The notes beneath the pieces were generated by a model. It made no database searches and had not been told where the DNA came from. It saw only the letters and a list, made by a program, of their open reading frames with translations. Positions 54,567 to 63,344 of a stretch of DNA of 64,000 nt are shown piece by piece. This DNA comes from Mycobacteriales bacterium (GTDB lineage Bacteria; Actinomycetota; Actinomycetes; Mycobacteriales; SCTD01): contig JAUYQP010000049.1 in assembly GCA_030697205.1 (NCBI GenBank), positions 1-64,000 of the forward strand, written 5' to 3'. Made by a program: the position numbers and the translations under genes. How positions within the stretch are numbered: position 1 is the stretch's first letter; every line of letters starts with the position of its first letter.

Positions 54567-54841
54567 ATGCGATGGCGCGCGGGGATCGGAGCGGCGCTGC
54601 CGGCCGCCGTCGCGTGGGGCTCGTTCGCCTGGTTGGCTCCCTCCAACGCCCTCGTCGTGACCGCCGCGCGCAGCACTCAGGGCGCTCGAGCCCGGACGCG
54701 GGTAGCGCCCTTCCAGGACGGGACCGGGCGCGGCCCGTCCTGCCGTCGCCGGCCGTACGCGACGCCGTCGCATCCCTCGACGGCCTGCGGGACGGCCGCA
54801 CCACCCTGGTGCTCGCGGCGCTGTCCTTCCGCAGGACCTAG
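54567..54841 (+). pseudogene. Possible frameshifted small secreted protein
   Basis: Two frames look coding in sequence. From ATG 54567 one frame reads MRWRAGIGAALPAAVAWGSF, signal-peptide-like with G/C third positions up to about 54720. A second frame then reads PAVRDAVASLDGLRDGRTT and LVLAALSFRRT to TAG 54839-54841, also with coding-like third positions. The TAG shares CTAG with the converging VWA gene, as a real gene end would. A single indel near 54710-54750 would join them into a protein of about 90 residues. It may be a pseudogene, a sequencing error or chance. Nothing else was seen in 54443-54837. Confidence 0.35.
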
Positions 54842-56790
54842 CGTCCTCGACGACCGCGGCGGGCACGCAGGTAGTCGCTCACGACGAACTCGCCGAGCCG
54901 AGTCGGGTCGGGGCGCAAGACCCGCCCGCCGTTGCGGGTGGCGAGGTGCTTCACGAAGCGCATCAGCCGAGGCTCGTCGTCGAGCATGAAGACGTTGATG
55001 GTGGCGCCGCGCCGGGTCAGCCGCTCGACCTCCGCCATCGTCAGCTCGAGGGTCTCGGGCACCGGCGGCCAGAAGAAGAACGGCCGGCCGTCGCGCTCGA
55101 GGTGGGCGGTCGGCTCACCGTCGGTGACGATCAGCACGACCGGCTCGCTGTCGGGGTGCTTGGCGAGGAAGTGGCCCGCGAGGATCAGCGCGTGCTGCAG
55201 GTTGGTGCCCTGCACCCGCTGCGCGTCGAGCCCCACGAGCTGCTCCGGGCGCAGCACCTGCGCGAGGTCGCTGAAGCCGATGACCTCGATCGCGTCCTGC
55301 GGGAACTGCGTCGACACCAGCGAGTGCAGCGCTAGGGCTGTCTGCTTGGCGACGCCCCAGGTGCCGCGCAGCTCCATCGAGAACGACAGGTCGACGAGCA
55401 ACGCGACCGCGGCGGAGGTGCGCCGCTCGGTCTCGACGACCTCGAAGTCCTCGACCGCGAGCCGGGTGGACGTGCCGCCGCTGCGCAGCACGGCGTTGCG
55501 CACGGTGCGTACGACGTCGAGCGGCTGCTCGTCGCCGAACTCCCACGCGCGGCTCGACCCGGTCGCCTCGCCGGCCGCGCCGGCGTTACGGACGTCGTGG
55601 CCGCCGCGGCCCCGGGACTCCAGCCCGGTGAACACCCGCCGCAGGGCCGTCGCGCCCAGTCGTCGTACGGCTCGGGGTGAGAGCTCCAGCCGGCCCTGGC
55701 TGTCGCGCGCGAGGTAGCCCTGCTCGGTGAGCTCGCGCTCGATGCGGCGCAGCGCGGCGACGTCGTCGACGGCACCGCGGCCGAGCGCGCGCTGCACGGC
55801 GTCCTCGTCGATGTCGTCGAGGGAGGCGCCCGGGTAGTCCTGCGACAGCGCGGCCTCGAGGTCGGCGAGGTCGCCGAGCTCCTCGAGGGCGGAGGTCGCG
55901 TCGCCCATCCCAAGGCCGTCCTCGCCGCGCATCCGCTCGCGCCCGCCCCACGGCAGGTCGGGGCGCAGCGCGCGCAGAGAGTCACCGAGCTGCGCCATCT
56001 GCGAGGCGAGGTCGGGGTCCATCGCGCCGGACATCAGGCCCTGCAGCTCCTCGCGCTGCTGCGGGGTCAGTGAGTCCATCAGCCGCTGCTGGGCGGCGGC
56101 GCGGCGGGCCAGGTCGTCGACGAGCTCCTCGAGGTCCTTCGGCTCCGACGGGAAGTGCTGGCCGTGCTTGGCCATGAAGTCGTCGAACTGCTCCTGGGTG
56201 TGCTCGCCGCGGGCGTCGGCGGCGAGCATCGCGTTGAGGTCGGCGAGCATGTCCTTGACGGCCTGCATCGCCTCGGGCGTCGCGCCCTCCAGCGCCTGCT
56301 TCATCCCGCGGAACTGGCTGTCGAGCACCTCGCGGCGCAGCAGGTCCTGGATCTCGTCGTAGGCGGCCTTGGCCTCAGCCGACCGCCACGGGTGGTCCTG
56401 CAGCTGCTGGACCGCGCGGGCGGTGTCGGACGGCAGCGCGTCGAGCTCCATCTCGGCCAGGCGCGCCGCGTCGGACGGGTCGGGGAACAGCGCCTGCTTC
56501 TCGAGCTCGACGGCCTTGTCGAGCAGCTCGCGGACCTGCTCGAGCGTGCCGTCGAGCCGGCCCCGCTGGCGGGCCTCCCGCTGCCGCTTCGACACCTGGC
56601 GGCGCAGGTCGTCGAGGCCACGCAGGCCGTCGGTGCCGCGGCGCAGCAGGTCGCGCAGCGCCTGCCGCGGCGAGGAGCCCTCGAGCACCCGGTCGCCGAT
56701 CTCGTCGAGAGCAGCCGCGACGTCGTACGGCGGCTCCAGCGGGTCGCGCCCGCCGTGCCACTCCCCGTAGCGGTAGGCGGGCTGGCTCAT
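54838..56790 (-). CDS. VWA-domain protein of a MoxR/chelatase operon
   Basis: A 650-aa cytosolic protein. The first ~430 residues are long charged helices with few hydrophobic stretches (coiled-coil-like; region QSLTPQQREELQGLMSGAMDPDL). The C-terminal ~210 residues are a von Willebrand A domain with a complete MIDAS: DLSFSMEL (DxSxS), TNLQHAL (Thr) and TDGEPTA (Asp). M. tuberculosis Rv0959 is similar and lies beside an ATPase (Rv0958) like the one at 57614. In MoxR-type and chelatase systems the AAA+ ATPase remodels or loads a VWA partner. ATG 56790 overlaps the preceding small gene (ATGA). Confidence 0.88.
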   Translation of the reverse strand: MSQPAYRYGEWHGGRDPLEPPYDVAAALDEIGDRVLEGSSPRQALRDLLRRGTDGLRGLDDLRRQVSKRQREARQRGRLDGTLEQVRELLDKAVELEKQALFPDPSDAARLAEMELDALPSDTARAVQQLQDHPWRSAEAKAAYDEIQDLLRREVLDSQFRGMKQALEGATPEAMQAVKDMLADLNAMLAADARGEHTQEQFDDFMAKHGQHFPSEPKDLEELVDDLARRAAAQQRLMDSLTPQQREELQGLMSGAMDPDLASQMAQLGDSLRALRPDLPWGGRERMRGEDGLGMGDATSALEELGDLADLEAALSQDYPGASLDDIDEDAVQRALGRGAVDDVAALRRIERELTEQGYLARDSQGRLELSPRAVRRLGATALRRVFTGLESRGRGGHDVRNAGAAGEATGSSRAWEFGDEQPLDVVRTVRNAVLRSGGTSTRLAVEDFEVVETERRTSAAVALLVDLSFSMELRGTWGVAKQTALALHSLVSTQFPQDAIEVIGFSDLAQVLRPEQLVGLDAQRVQGTNLQHALILAGHFLAKHPDSEPVVLIVTDGEPTAHLERDGRPFFFWPPVPETLELTMAEVERLTRRGATINVFMLDDEPRLMRFVKHLATRNGGRVLRPDPTRLGEFVVSDYLRARRGRRGR

Positions 56791-57056
56791 CGCGCGGCCT
56801 TCGACGGGTCGTCGCGCCGGGTGATCCGCACGTCGACGGTCTTGTAGGCGAGCACGGCGGTGACAGCGAGACCCACCACGACGCGGGCGAGCAGCGAGCC
56901 GTCGAGCGCGGCGGGCAGGAAGCCGGCGCCGAGCAGGACCGGGCCGAACTGAAGCAGCAGCGTGAGGGCCTTGCGCAGCAGCGAGGTGCCGGCCCACTCG
57001 CGCAGGACCCGCGACAGCCCGGTGCCGGGGTCGACCAGCGACGGGCCGTCACTCAT
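56787..57056 (-). CDS. Small membrane protein of the MoxR-VWA operon (89 aa)
   Basis: An 89-aa protein with two hydrophobic segments (about 30-50 and 56-73) and a basic C-terminus (ITRRDDPSKAAR). No known family recognised. It overlaps the VWA gene by 4 nt and the gene upstream by 8 nt, so it is part of the same translation unit. Confidence 0.75.
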   Translation of the reverse strand: MSDGPSLVDPGTGLSRVLREWAGTSLLRKALTLLLQFGPVLLGAGFLPAALDGSLLARVVVGLAVTAVLAYKTVDVRITRRDDPSKAAR

Positions 57057-57345
57057 GGGCGAGCGCCCGCGCGTTGGCCCGGCGGTTCAGGGCGGTGACG
57101 GTGACGGAGACGCCGAGAGCGACGATCGCGACGTATCGGGGGAACCACTCCCCGGTCACGACGCGGCAGGCGACGAGGGTGACCACGACGACGAGCAGGG
57201 CCTGCAGCAGGTTGACGGCGACGACCTCGCGGCGGCCGCGGTCGGCGTAGGTCTGGAAGGGGCCGGGTAGCCGGTTGAGCCGCGCGATGCGGGCCCGCTC
57301 GGCCTGGCGGTGCTCCTTGGAGAACGCCTGCGGCTGCTCGCTCAC
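57049..57345 (-). CDS. Small membrane protein of the MoxR-VWA operon (98 aa)
   Basis: A 98-aa protein with a charged N-terminal half (KEHRQAERARIARLNRLPGPF) and two hydrophobic segments (about 42-60 and 68-84). No known family recognised. It overlaps the neighbours on both sides (4 nt and 8 nt). Confidence 0.75.
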   Translation of the reverse strand: MSEQPQAFSKEHRQAERARIARLNRLPGPFQTYADRGRREVVAVNLLQALLVVVVTLVACRVVTGEWFPRYVAIVALGVSVTVTALNRRANARALAHE

Positions 57346-57617
57346 GGCCGCCCCAGCTCGTGCTCCTGCTGCTCCTGCCAGGCCCGGAAGGCCAGGGCGC
57401 GGCGCAGCGCGAGGGCCTCGCGGACCGGCTTCATCATCGGGCGCATGACGAAGGCGTAGATGAGCACGAAGCCGCCGATCACCATGAGCGGTCCGCCACC
57501 GGTCGCGTCGGCGACCGCGCCGAGGGTGACGAACAGCGCGAGGGTGACGACGGCGGTGAGCAGGACCCGGCGCTTGAGCGCGTAGGGGTCGGGGGCTTCC
57601 GGGTGCAGATCGGTCAT
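57342..57617 (-). CDS. Small membrane protein of the MoxR-VWA operon (91 aa)
   Basis: A 91-aa protein with two hydrophobic segments (about 18-36 and 44-60) and a charged C-terminal helix (ALRRALAFRAWQEQQEHELG). ATG 57617 overlaps the ATPase stop (ATGA). The open frame runs much further upstream, but there it is antisense-like shadow of the ATPase gene. Confidence 0.75.
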   Translation of the reverse strand: MTDLHPEAPDPYALKRRVLLTAVVTLALFVTLGAVADATGGGPLMVIGGFVLIYAFVMRPMMKPVREALALRRALAFRAWQEQQEHELGRP

Positions 57618-59011
57618 CCGCCGTAGACCGTCCGGCCGGGGACGCTGTCCTTGGCGAGCCGGCGGTTGAGGTGCAGGCCCTCCATCGCGAGCTCCAGCGC
57701 CGCGGCGGCGAGGCCGGGCGACTCCTCCTCGACGCCGAGCCGGCTGAGGATCGCCGCGAGGCCCGGCACTGGGCCGAGGCGGGAGAGCAGGTCGGCGGCC
57801 GGGACGAGGTCGCCGGACTCGACGGTCGCGCCCTCCTCGAAGCGGGCCTGCAGGCCGGTCAGGTCGACGCCGGCGAGCAGCGCGCGGAAGGTGTCGGCCG
57901 TGGCCTTGCGCAGCAGGTGCGCCAGCACCTCGAGCTCGCGACCCTCCTCGGCCGACTCGAACTCCACCTTGCCCCGTGCGGCCGGCACCACGGCGGGCAG
58001 GTCGCAGACGCGGGCCACGGCGGGCTCGGCGGTGACGGCGGAGCGGCGTACTGCTGAGGCGGCCATGGTCTCGGCTGCGGCGACCGCGAGCCGGGCCGAC
58101 ACACCGCTGCGCTGGTCGACCTGCGGCGACTCGCGGACCAGTCGGGTCCAGCGGGCGACGATGTCGAGCAGGTGGTCGGGGACGACGCACGGTGTGGTCT
58201 CCCACGACAGCACCGCCTCCTGGCGGATGACCGCGACCTCGTCCTCGAGCCGCACGGGGTAGTGGGTGCGGACCTCGGCGCCGAAGCGGTCCTTGAGCGG
58301 GGTGATGATGCGGCCGCGGTTGGTGTAGTCCTCGGGGTTGGCGCTTGCGACGAGCAGCAGGTCGAGGGGCAGCCGCAGGGTGTAGCCGCGGACCTGGATG
58401 TCGCGCTCCTCCAGGACGTTGAGTAGCGAGACCTGGATCCGCTCGGCGAGGTCGGGCAGCTCGTTGACGCTGAAGATGCCGCGGTTGGTGCGGGGCACGA
58501 GGCCGTAGTGGACGGTCTCCGGGTCACCGAGGGTGCGCCCCTCGGCCACCTTGATCGGGTCGACGTCACCGATGAGGTCTCCGACCGAGGTGTCGGGCGT
58601 CGCGAGCTTCTCGCCGTAGCGCTGCGACCGGCCCTTCCACGACACCGGCGTCGCATCGCCCTGCTCGGCCACGAGCCGCTGGCAGCGCACGCAGACCGGG
58701 TCGTAGGGGTGGTCGTTGATCTCGCAGCCGGTGATGACCGGCGTCCACGCGTCGAGCAGTCCGGTGAGGGTGCGGATCAGCCGGGTCTTGCCCTGGCCGC
58801 GCTCGCCGAGCAGCACGAGGTCGTGACCGGCGAGCAGCGCCCGCTCGACCTGCGGGATGACGGTGGCGTCGAAGCCGAGGATGCCCGGGAAGGCCGTCTC
58901 GCCCTTCGCCAGCTTGTGGAGGAGGTTGTCGCGCACCTCCTGCTTGACCGTCTTGTGCACGTGACCGCTGTCGCGCAGCGCGCCGAGGGAGGTGGGGTCA
59001 GGGACGTTCAC
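57614..59011 (-). CDS. AAA+ ATPase of the MoxR/magnesium-chelatase type
   Basis: A 465-aa AAA+ ATPase. Walker A is LLGERGQGKTRLIRTL (residues about 54-69), followed by a cysteine pair region ITGCEINDHPYDPVCVRCQRLV, the sensor-containing LLVASANPEDYTNRGRIITPLKDRFG and the pre-helix region FSVNELPDLAERIQVSLLNVLEERDIQVRGY typical of the chelatase clade. The likely job is ATP-driven remodelling together with the VWA protein three genes downstream. GTG 59011 stands 6 nt after TAGGGT, so the operon message should be leaderless. M. tuberculosis Rv0958 is the counterpart I recall. Confidence 0.88.
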   Translation of the reverse strand: MNVPDPTSLGALRDSGHVHKTVKQEVRDNLLHKLAKGETAFPGILGFDATVIPQVERALLAGHDLVLLGERGQGKTRLIRTLTGLLDAWTPVITGCEINDHPYDPVCVRCQRLVAEQGDATPVSWKGRSQRYGEKLATPDTSVGDLIGDVDPIKVAEGRTLGDPETVHYGLVPRTNRGIFSVNELPDLAERIQVSLLNVLEERDIQVRGYTLRLPLDLLLVASANPEDYTNRGRIITPLKDRFGAEVRTHYPVRLEDEVAVIRQEAVLSWETTPCVVPDHLLDIVARWTRLVRESPQVDQRSGVSARLAVAAAETMAASAVRRSAVTAEPAVARVCDLPAVVPAARGKVEFESAEEGRELEVLAHLLRKATADTFRALLAGVDLTGLQARFEEGATVESGDLVPAADLLSRLGPVPGLAAILSRLGVEEESPGLAAAALELAMEGLHLNRRLAKDSVPGRTVYGG

Positions 59012-59017
59012 TCCCCG

Positions 59018-59023
59018 ACCCTA
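59018..59023 (-). promoter_or_regulatory. -10 hexamer TAGGGT for the leaderless MoxR-VWA operon
   Basis: On the minus strand TAGGGT is followed by six bases and the GTG at 59011. Confidence 0.55.
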
Positions 59024-59031
59024 CGTCCGGG

Positions 59032-59604
59032 TCAGCGACGTCGCACCAGGTCGCCCGGTGACAGGGTGACGGGGAAGGGTTGGGTCAGCTCGACGGACTC
59101 GCCCGCTGTCACGCGCGCGCGTTCGACGTACGCCCCGTCCTGCAGCTCGAGGACGGTGACCTCGAGGGCGTCGGGCTCGACCAGCCAGTACGACGGGACA
59201 CCCCTGTCCTGCAGCGCCTGCCGCTTGAGGACGAGGTCGATCGCGCGGGTGGTCGGCGACTGGACCTCGACGACCAGCAGCGGGACGGCCTCGATGCGCC
59301 GGCCGGTCGCGTCGTCGCGGCGGACCACGGTGATGTCGGGCGCGATCAGGCGGGTCGGTGACAGCCTGACGTCGACGGGCAGGAACACCTCGAGGTCGTC
59401 GGGCGCGGCGTCCTCGAGCTGCCGGAGAAGGGCGGCGCTGACTCGCTGGTGCTGCAGCGACGGCTCAGCGCTCACGATGAGCGCCCCGTCGATGAGCTCG
59501 TAGCGCGTGGTGTCGCCCTCGGGGAAGTCGTCGAGGTCGTCGACCGTCCACGGCCCGGGTGGGAGCAGCGGTCGGTCAGGGATCGTGGCGGACATGGCAC
59601 TCAT
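59032..59604 (-). CDS. Uma2-family (DUF820) PD-(D/E)XK-fold protein
   Basis: A 190-aa protein of the Uma2/DUF820 family, a restriction-endonuclease-like fold of unknown biological role that is often found in many copies per genome. Motifs: RYELIDGALIV, PDITVVRR (catalytic Asp) and PLLVVEVQSPTTRAIDLVLKRQAL (ExQ and downstream Lys), followed by VPSYWLVEPD. ATG 59604 is chosen because AGGAGG lies 6 nt upstream; GTG 59631 and ATG 59595 are alternatives. It stands alone on the minus strand, divergent from the FIST gene. Confidence 0.88.
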   Translation of the reverse strand: MSAMSATIPDRPLLPPGPWTVDDLDDFPEGDTTRYELIDGALIVSAEPSLQHQRVSAALLRQLEDAAPDDLEVFLPVDVRLSPTRLIAPDITVVRRDDATGRRIEAVPLLVVEVQSPTTRAIDLVLKRQALQDRGVPSYWLVEPDALEVTVLELQDGAYVERARVTAGESVELTQPFPVTLSPGDLVRRR

Positions 59605-59810
59605 GCTGCGCCTCCTCGGCGTCGGTGTCACGCGTCATGGCGACAGCGTGGGCCGAGTCCGATGTGCGCGACAGGGGTCAGCCCGGATCTGTGGACGGAC
59701 ACGAGGCCGTGGCGGACCCGCCAGCTGCGACGTCGACCATGCGCAGTCCGGGCGCTGCTGTCGAGGACCACCACGAGGAGGTCTTCGCGCGGGCAGGGTT
59801 GGATGGAGGG

Positions 59811-60968
59811 GTGGCGCGCTTCGGAGACGGCATCGGCATCGACGCCGACGTGGTGCGCGCGGCCGAGACGGCCGTCGCGCAGGCGCTCGCCCCGCTGCAG
59901 GGCCGCACCCCCGACCTTGTCGTCTTCTTCGTCACCGCGGCGACTGCCGACGACGCCGCGGCCGCGGGGGAGCGGGTCGCCGCCCTGGTGCCCGGAGCCG
60001 CGGTCCTCGGTTGCACCGCGGGTGGGGTCATCGGTGGCGGACAGGGCGTCGAGGGCTCGAGCGCGGTCAGCGCGTGGGCCGCCGTCCTGCCCGAGGCCCG
60101 GGTCCGGACCTTCCACCTCGAGGTGATGCGAGCCGACGCGGGGATGGCCGTCGTCGGCATGCCGGAGCGCGACCGCGACGAGGTCGTCGTACTCCTCGCC
60201 GATCCGTGGAGCTTCCCCGTCGACGGCTTCGTCGACCAGGCCAACACCGCGCTGCCCGGGCTCCCGATCGTGGGCGGGGTCGCCACCGGGCCCGCGGGAC
60301 AGGGGTCGACGCGGTTGTTCGTCGACGGCCGCGTCGTCGACCGCGGCGCCGTCGGGATCCTGCTCGGTGGCGTCGAGGTCCGCACGCTCGTCTCGCAGGG
60401 CTGCCGGCCGGTAGGCCCGGCGATGACCGTCACGGCGTCGGAGGGCGGGGTCGTGCACGCCCTCGCCGGGGTGCCCGCGGTCCGCAAGGTCGAGGAGGTC
60501 CTCACCACCCTCGACCCCGCCGACCAGGCGCTCGCCAGCGGCGGTCTGCAGCTGGGCATCGCCGCCGACGAGTACGCCGAGGAGCACGACTACCTGGTGC
60601 GGGGCATCCTCGGCGTGGACCCGTCGTCGGGTGGCCTGGTGGTCGGCGACCAGGTCGAGGTCGGCCAGACCGTGCGGCTGCAGGTCCGCGATGCCGATGC
60701 CGCCGATGCGGAGCTGCGCACGATGCTGTGGCACCTACGTCAGCAGGTCCCGGCACCGGTCGGTGGCGCGCTGGTCTTCAGCTGCAACGGCCGGGGGGCG
60801 CATCTGTTCGGCAGCGCCCACGGCGGGGCGTCGCACGACGTCACGGTGGTGCGCGAGGCGCTCGCCGTCGACGGGGTCGCGGGCTTCTTCGCCGGTGGCG
60901 AGATCGGCCCGGTGGCCGGCCGCAACGCACTGCACGGCTTCACCGCGTCCCTGCTCGTCTTCCCCTGA
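59811..60968 (+). CDS. FIST-domain sensory protein
   Basis: A 385-aa protein with a FIST N domain (about 25-200; LVVFFVTAATADDAAAAGERVAALVPGAAVLGCTAGGVIG) and a FIST C domain (about 210-380; ending FFAGGEIGPVAGRNALHGFTASLLVF). FIST proteins are thought to bind small ligands such as amino acids and usually signal to partner proteins; no kinase or cyclase is fused here. GTG 59811 is chosen by homology; TTGGAT lies 6 nt upstream, and GGAGGG directly abuts the start, so translation initiation could be leaderless. A hairpin covers the stop codon. Confidence 0.87.
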   Translation: MARFGDGIGIDADVVRAAETAVAQALAPLQGRTPDLVVFFVTAATADDAAAAGERVAALVPGAAVLGCTAGGVIGGGQGVEGSSAVSAWAAVLPEARVRTFHLEVMRADAGMAVVGMPERDRDEVVVLLADPWSFPVDGFVDQANTALPGLPIVGGVATGPAGQGSTRLFVDGRVVDRGAVGILLGGVEVRTLVSQGCRPVGPAMTVTASEGGVVHALAGVPAVRKVEEVLTTLDPADQALASGGLQLGIAADEYAEEHDYLVRGILGVDPSSGGLVVGDQVEVGQTVRLQVRDADAADAELRTMLWHLRQQVPAPVGGALVFSCNGRGAHLFGSAHGGASHDVTVVREALAVDGVAGFFAGGEIGPVAGRNALHGFTASLLVFP

Positions 60969-60985
60969 GGGGCTCGCCGCCCCTC
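60967..60985 (+). terminator. Hairpin overlapping the FIST gene stop
   Basis: GAGGGGC (60967-60973), loop TCGCC, GCCCCTC (60979-60985). It begins inside the TGA stop codon. No T-run. Confidence 0.5.
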
Positions 60986-61004
60986 GGCCCACGCTCCGAC
61001 CCCG

Positions 61005-61068
61005 GTGATCATCAGGCGATCTGCACGGGACGCGTCGGAGTGTCGCGTGCAGATCCCCTGTTGATCAC
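61005..61068. repeat. GATC-bounded intergenic palindrome D
   Basis: An almost continuous hairpin: GTGATCA with TGATCAC, CAGG with CCTG, then GATCTGCAC (61018-61026) with GTGCAGATC (61047-61055), separated by single mismatches, and a further partly paired G/C centre. It lies between the converging FIST and oxidoreductase genes and may end both transcripts. Confidence 0.75.
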
Positions 61069-61088
61069 GCGGGCGGGGCGGCGGGCCC

Positions 61089-63344
61089 TCAGGCGGGGAC
61101 GAGGCGGACGACGACGGACTTGGACGTGGGGGTCTGCGAGCCGTCCGCGGTGGAGTCCAGCGGCACGAGCACGTTGGTCTCGGGGAAGTACGCCGCCGCG
61201 CAGCCGCGGGCCGTCGGGTAGGCCACGACGCGAAAGCCCGGGGCGGTGCGCTCGCCGTCGTTCCACTCGCTGACGAGGTCGACCATCGCACCGTCGGTGA
61301 GCCCCAGGGCGGCGACGTCGGAGGGGTGCACGAACACGACGCGGCGGCCTCCGGTGACGCCGCGGTAGCGGTCGTCGAGGCCGTAGATCGTGGTGTTGTA
61401 CTGGTCGTGCGAGCGCACGGTCTGCAGCAGCAGCCGACCCGGAGGGACCTCGACGACGACGAGCTCGTTGACCGAGAACTGCGCGAGCCCCGACGGGGTC
61501 GCGAAGACCTGTCGGCCTCGCGAGGCGTGCGGCAGCAGGTAGCCGCCCGGGGCGACCGACCGGGACGCGTAGCCCTCGCAGTGCGGCACCACTCGCTCGA
61601 TCGCCTCGCGGATCGAGGAGTAGTCGTCGCGGAACCGCGCCCACGGCAGGGCCGGCGCGAGCCGCTCACCGAGGCCGCAGACGATCGCGACCTCAGAGCG
61701 CAGCAGCGGTGACGCCGGCTCGAGCCGACCGCGGGAGGCGTGGACCGACGACATCGAGTCCTCGACGGTCACGACCTGCTCGCCGCTCGCCTGCACGTCG
61801 CGCTCGGTGCGGCCCAGGCATGGCAGCAGGACGGCGACCTCGCCGGTGACGGTGTGGGAGCGGTTGAGCTTGGTCGCGACGTGCACGGTCAGCCGGGCCG
61901 ACCGCACCGCGGCCTCGGTGACGGCGGAGTCGGGGGTGGCCGCGACGAAGTTGCCGCCCATCGCGACGACGGCCCGTACGCGGCCGTCGCGCAGGGCCCG
62001 GATCGTGTCGACGGTGTCGAGGCCGTCCGCGGCCGGCGGCTCGAAGCCGAACTCGGCGCGCAGACCGTCGAGCAGCTCCGGCGGCGGCTTCTCCCAGATG
62101 CCCATCGTCCGGTCGCCCTGCACGTTGCTGTGCCCGCGCACCGGGCAGACGCCCGCGCCCGGCTTGCCGATCGCGCCGCGCAGCAGCAGCAGGTTGACGA
62201 CCTCGCGGATCGTCGCGACGGAGTTCTTGTGCTGGGTGAGGCCCATCGCCCAGCAGACGACGATCCGCTCGGCGCCCGCGAGCCGTGACACCAGCTCCTC
62301 GATCTCGCCGTCGTGCAGACCGGTCGCACGGCGTACGACGTCGTCGTCCACCTGCGCGAGGTGCGCGACGAGCGCGGCGTAGCCCTCTGTCTTTTCGGCG
62401 ACGAAGCGCTCGTCGACCGCGCCCGTCTCGACGAGGCGCTTGTTGACGGCCTGCAGCAGCGCGAGGTCGCCGTTGACCCGGATCTGGAGGAACTGGTCGG
62501 CCATGTCCGTGCCGCGACCGACGACCCCCGAAGGCTTCTGCGGGTCCTTGAAGCGCAGCAGCCCCGCCTCGGGCAGTGGGTTGACCGCGACGATCGTGGC
62601 GCCCGCCTTCTTGGCGGCCTGCAGCGCGGTGAGCATCCGCGGGTGGTTGGTGCCGGGGTTCTGGCCCATGACGAGGATGACCTCAGCCTGCTCGAGGTCG
62701 TCGAGGGTGACCGAGCCCTTGCCGATGCCGATTGTCTCGGTCAGCGCGAGGCCGCTCGACTCGTGGCACATGTTGGAGCAGTCCGGCAGGTTGTTGGTGC
62801 CGTAGGCGCGGACCAGCAGCTGGTAGAGGAACGCGGCCTCGTTGGAGGTGCGGCCCGAGGTGTAGAACGACGCCTGGTCGGGGTCGCCGAGGGCCCGCAG
62901 CTCCTCGGCGACGACGTCGAGCGCGGTGTCCCAGTCGACCGGCTCGTAGTGGTCGCTGCCGGCCCGCTTGAGCAGCGGCTCGACGAGCCGGCCCTGCTGC
63001 CCGAGCCAGTATCCCGACCGCTGCGCGAGCTCGCTCACGGCGTGCTCGGCCCAGAAGCCGCTGGGGATGCGGCGCAGGGTCGCCTCCTCGGCGACGGCCT
63101 TCACGCCGTTCTCGCAGAACTCCGCCTTCTTGCGGTCGTGGCCCTCCGGCCAGGCGCAGCCGGGGCAGTCGACGCCGTCGACCTGGTTGAGCCGCAGCAG
63201 GGTCCGCACCGTGCGCACCGGCCCGAGGTGGTCGCGGGCGTGCCCGAGGGAGTGCAGGACACCGGGTACGCCGGCCGCCCATTCTTTGGGCGTTCCGACC
63301 GACAGGTCGGCGTCACCGACGTCGTCGCGGGGCGCGTCCCTCAC
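61089..63344 (-). CDS. FdhF/YdeP-family molybdopterin oxidoreductase
   Basis: A 751-aa enzyme of the formate dehydrogenase H-like family (YdeP type). An N-terminal cluster region has [20 protein letters not shown] (C60, C63, C77), fewer cysteines than classical 4Fe-4S formate dehydrogenases. The molybdenum-ligand position corresponds to C193 in NMCHESSG, cysteine rather than selenocysteine. Molybdopterin-binding features are [34 protein letters not shown] and the C-terminal [21 protein letters not shown] 63344 overlaps the fdhD stop (GTGA). The electron acceptor is unknown. M. tuberculosis has the same fdhD-fdhF pair. Confidence 0.9.
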   Translation of the reverse strand: MRDAPRDDVGDADLSVGTPKEWAAGVPGVLHSLGHARDHLGPVRTVRTLLRLNQVDGVDCPGCAWPEGHDRKKAEFCENGVKAVAEEATLRRIPSGFWAEHAVSELAQRSGYWLGQQGRLVEPLLKRAGSDHYEPVDWDTALDVVAEELRALGDPDQASFYTSGRTSNEAAFLYQLLVRAYGTNNLPDCSNMCHESSGLALTETIGIGKGSVTLDDLEQAEVILVMGQNPGTNHPRMLTALQAAKKAGATIVAVNPLPEAGLLRFKDPQKPSGVVGRGTDMADQFLQIRVNGDLALLQAVNKRLVETGAVDERFVAEKTEGYAALVAHLAQVDDDVVRRATGLHDGEIEELVSRLAGAERIVVCWAMGLTQHKNSVATIREVVNLLLLRGAIGKPGAGVCPVRGHSNVQGDRTMGIWEKPPPELLDGLRAEFGFEPPAADGLDTVDTIRALRDGRVRAVVAMGGNFVAATPDSAVTEAAVRSARLTVHVATKLNRSHTVTGEVAVLLPCLGRTERDVQASGEQVVTVEDSMSSVHASRGRLEPASPLLRSEVAIVCGLGERLAPALPWARFRDDYSSIREAIERVVPHCEGYASRSVAPGGYLLPHASRGRQVFATPSGLAQFSVNELVVVEVPPGRLLLQTVRSHDQYNTTIYGLDDRYRGVTGGRRVVFVHPSDVAALGLTDGAMVDLVSEWNDGERTAPGFRVVAYPTARGCAAAYFPETNVLVPLDSTADGSQTPTSKSVVVRLVPA

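Noticed and set aside
54482-54841. Single intact 119-codon ORF on the plus strand
   Set aside because: Its N-terminal half has poor third-position bias and covers the frame that looks coding from 54567; the frameshift reading fits better.
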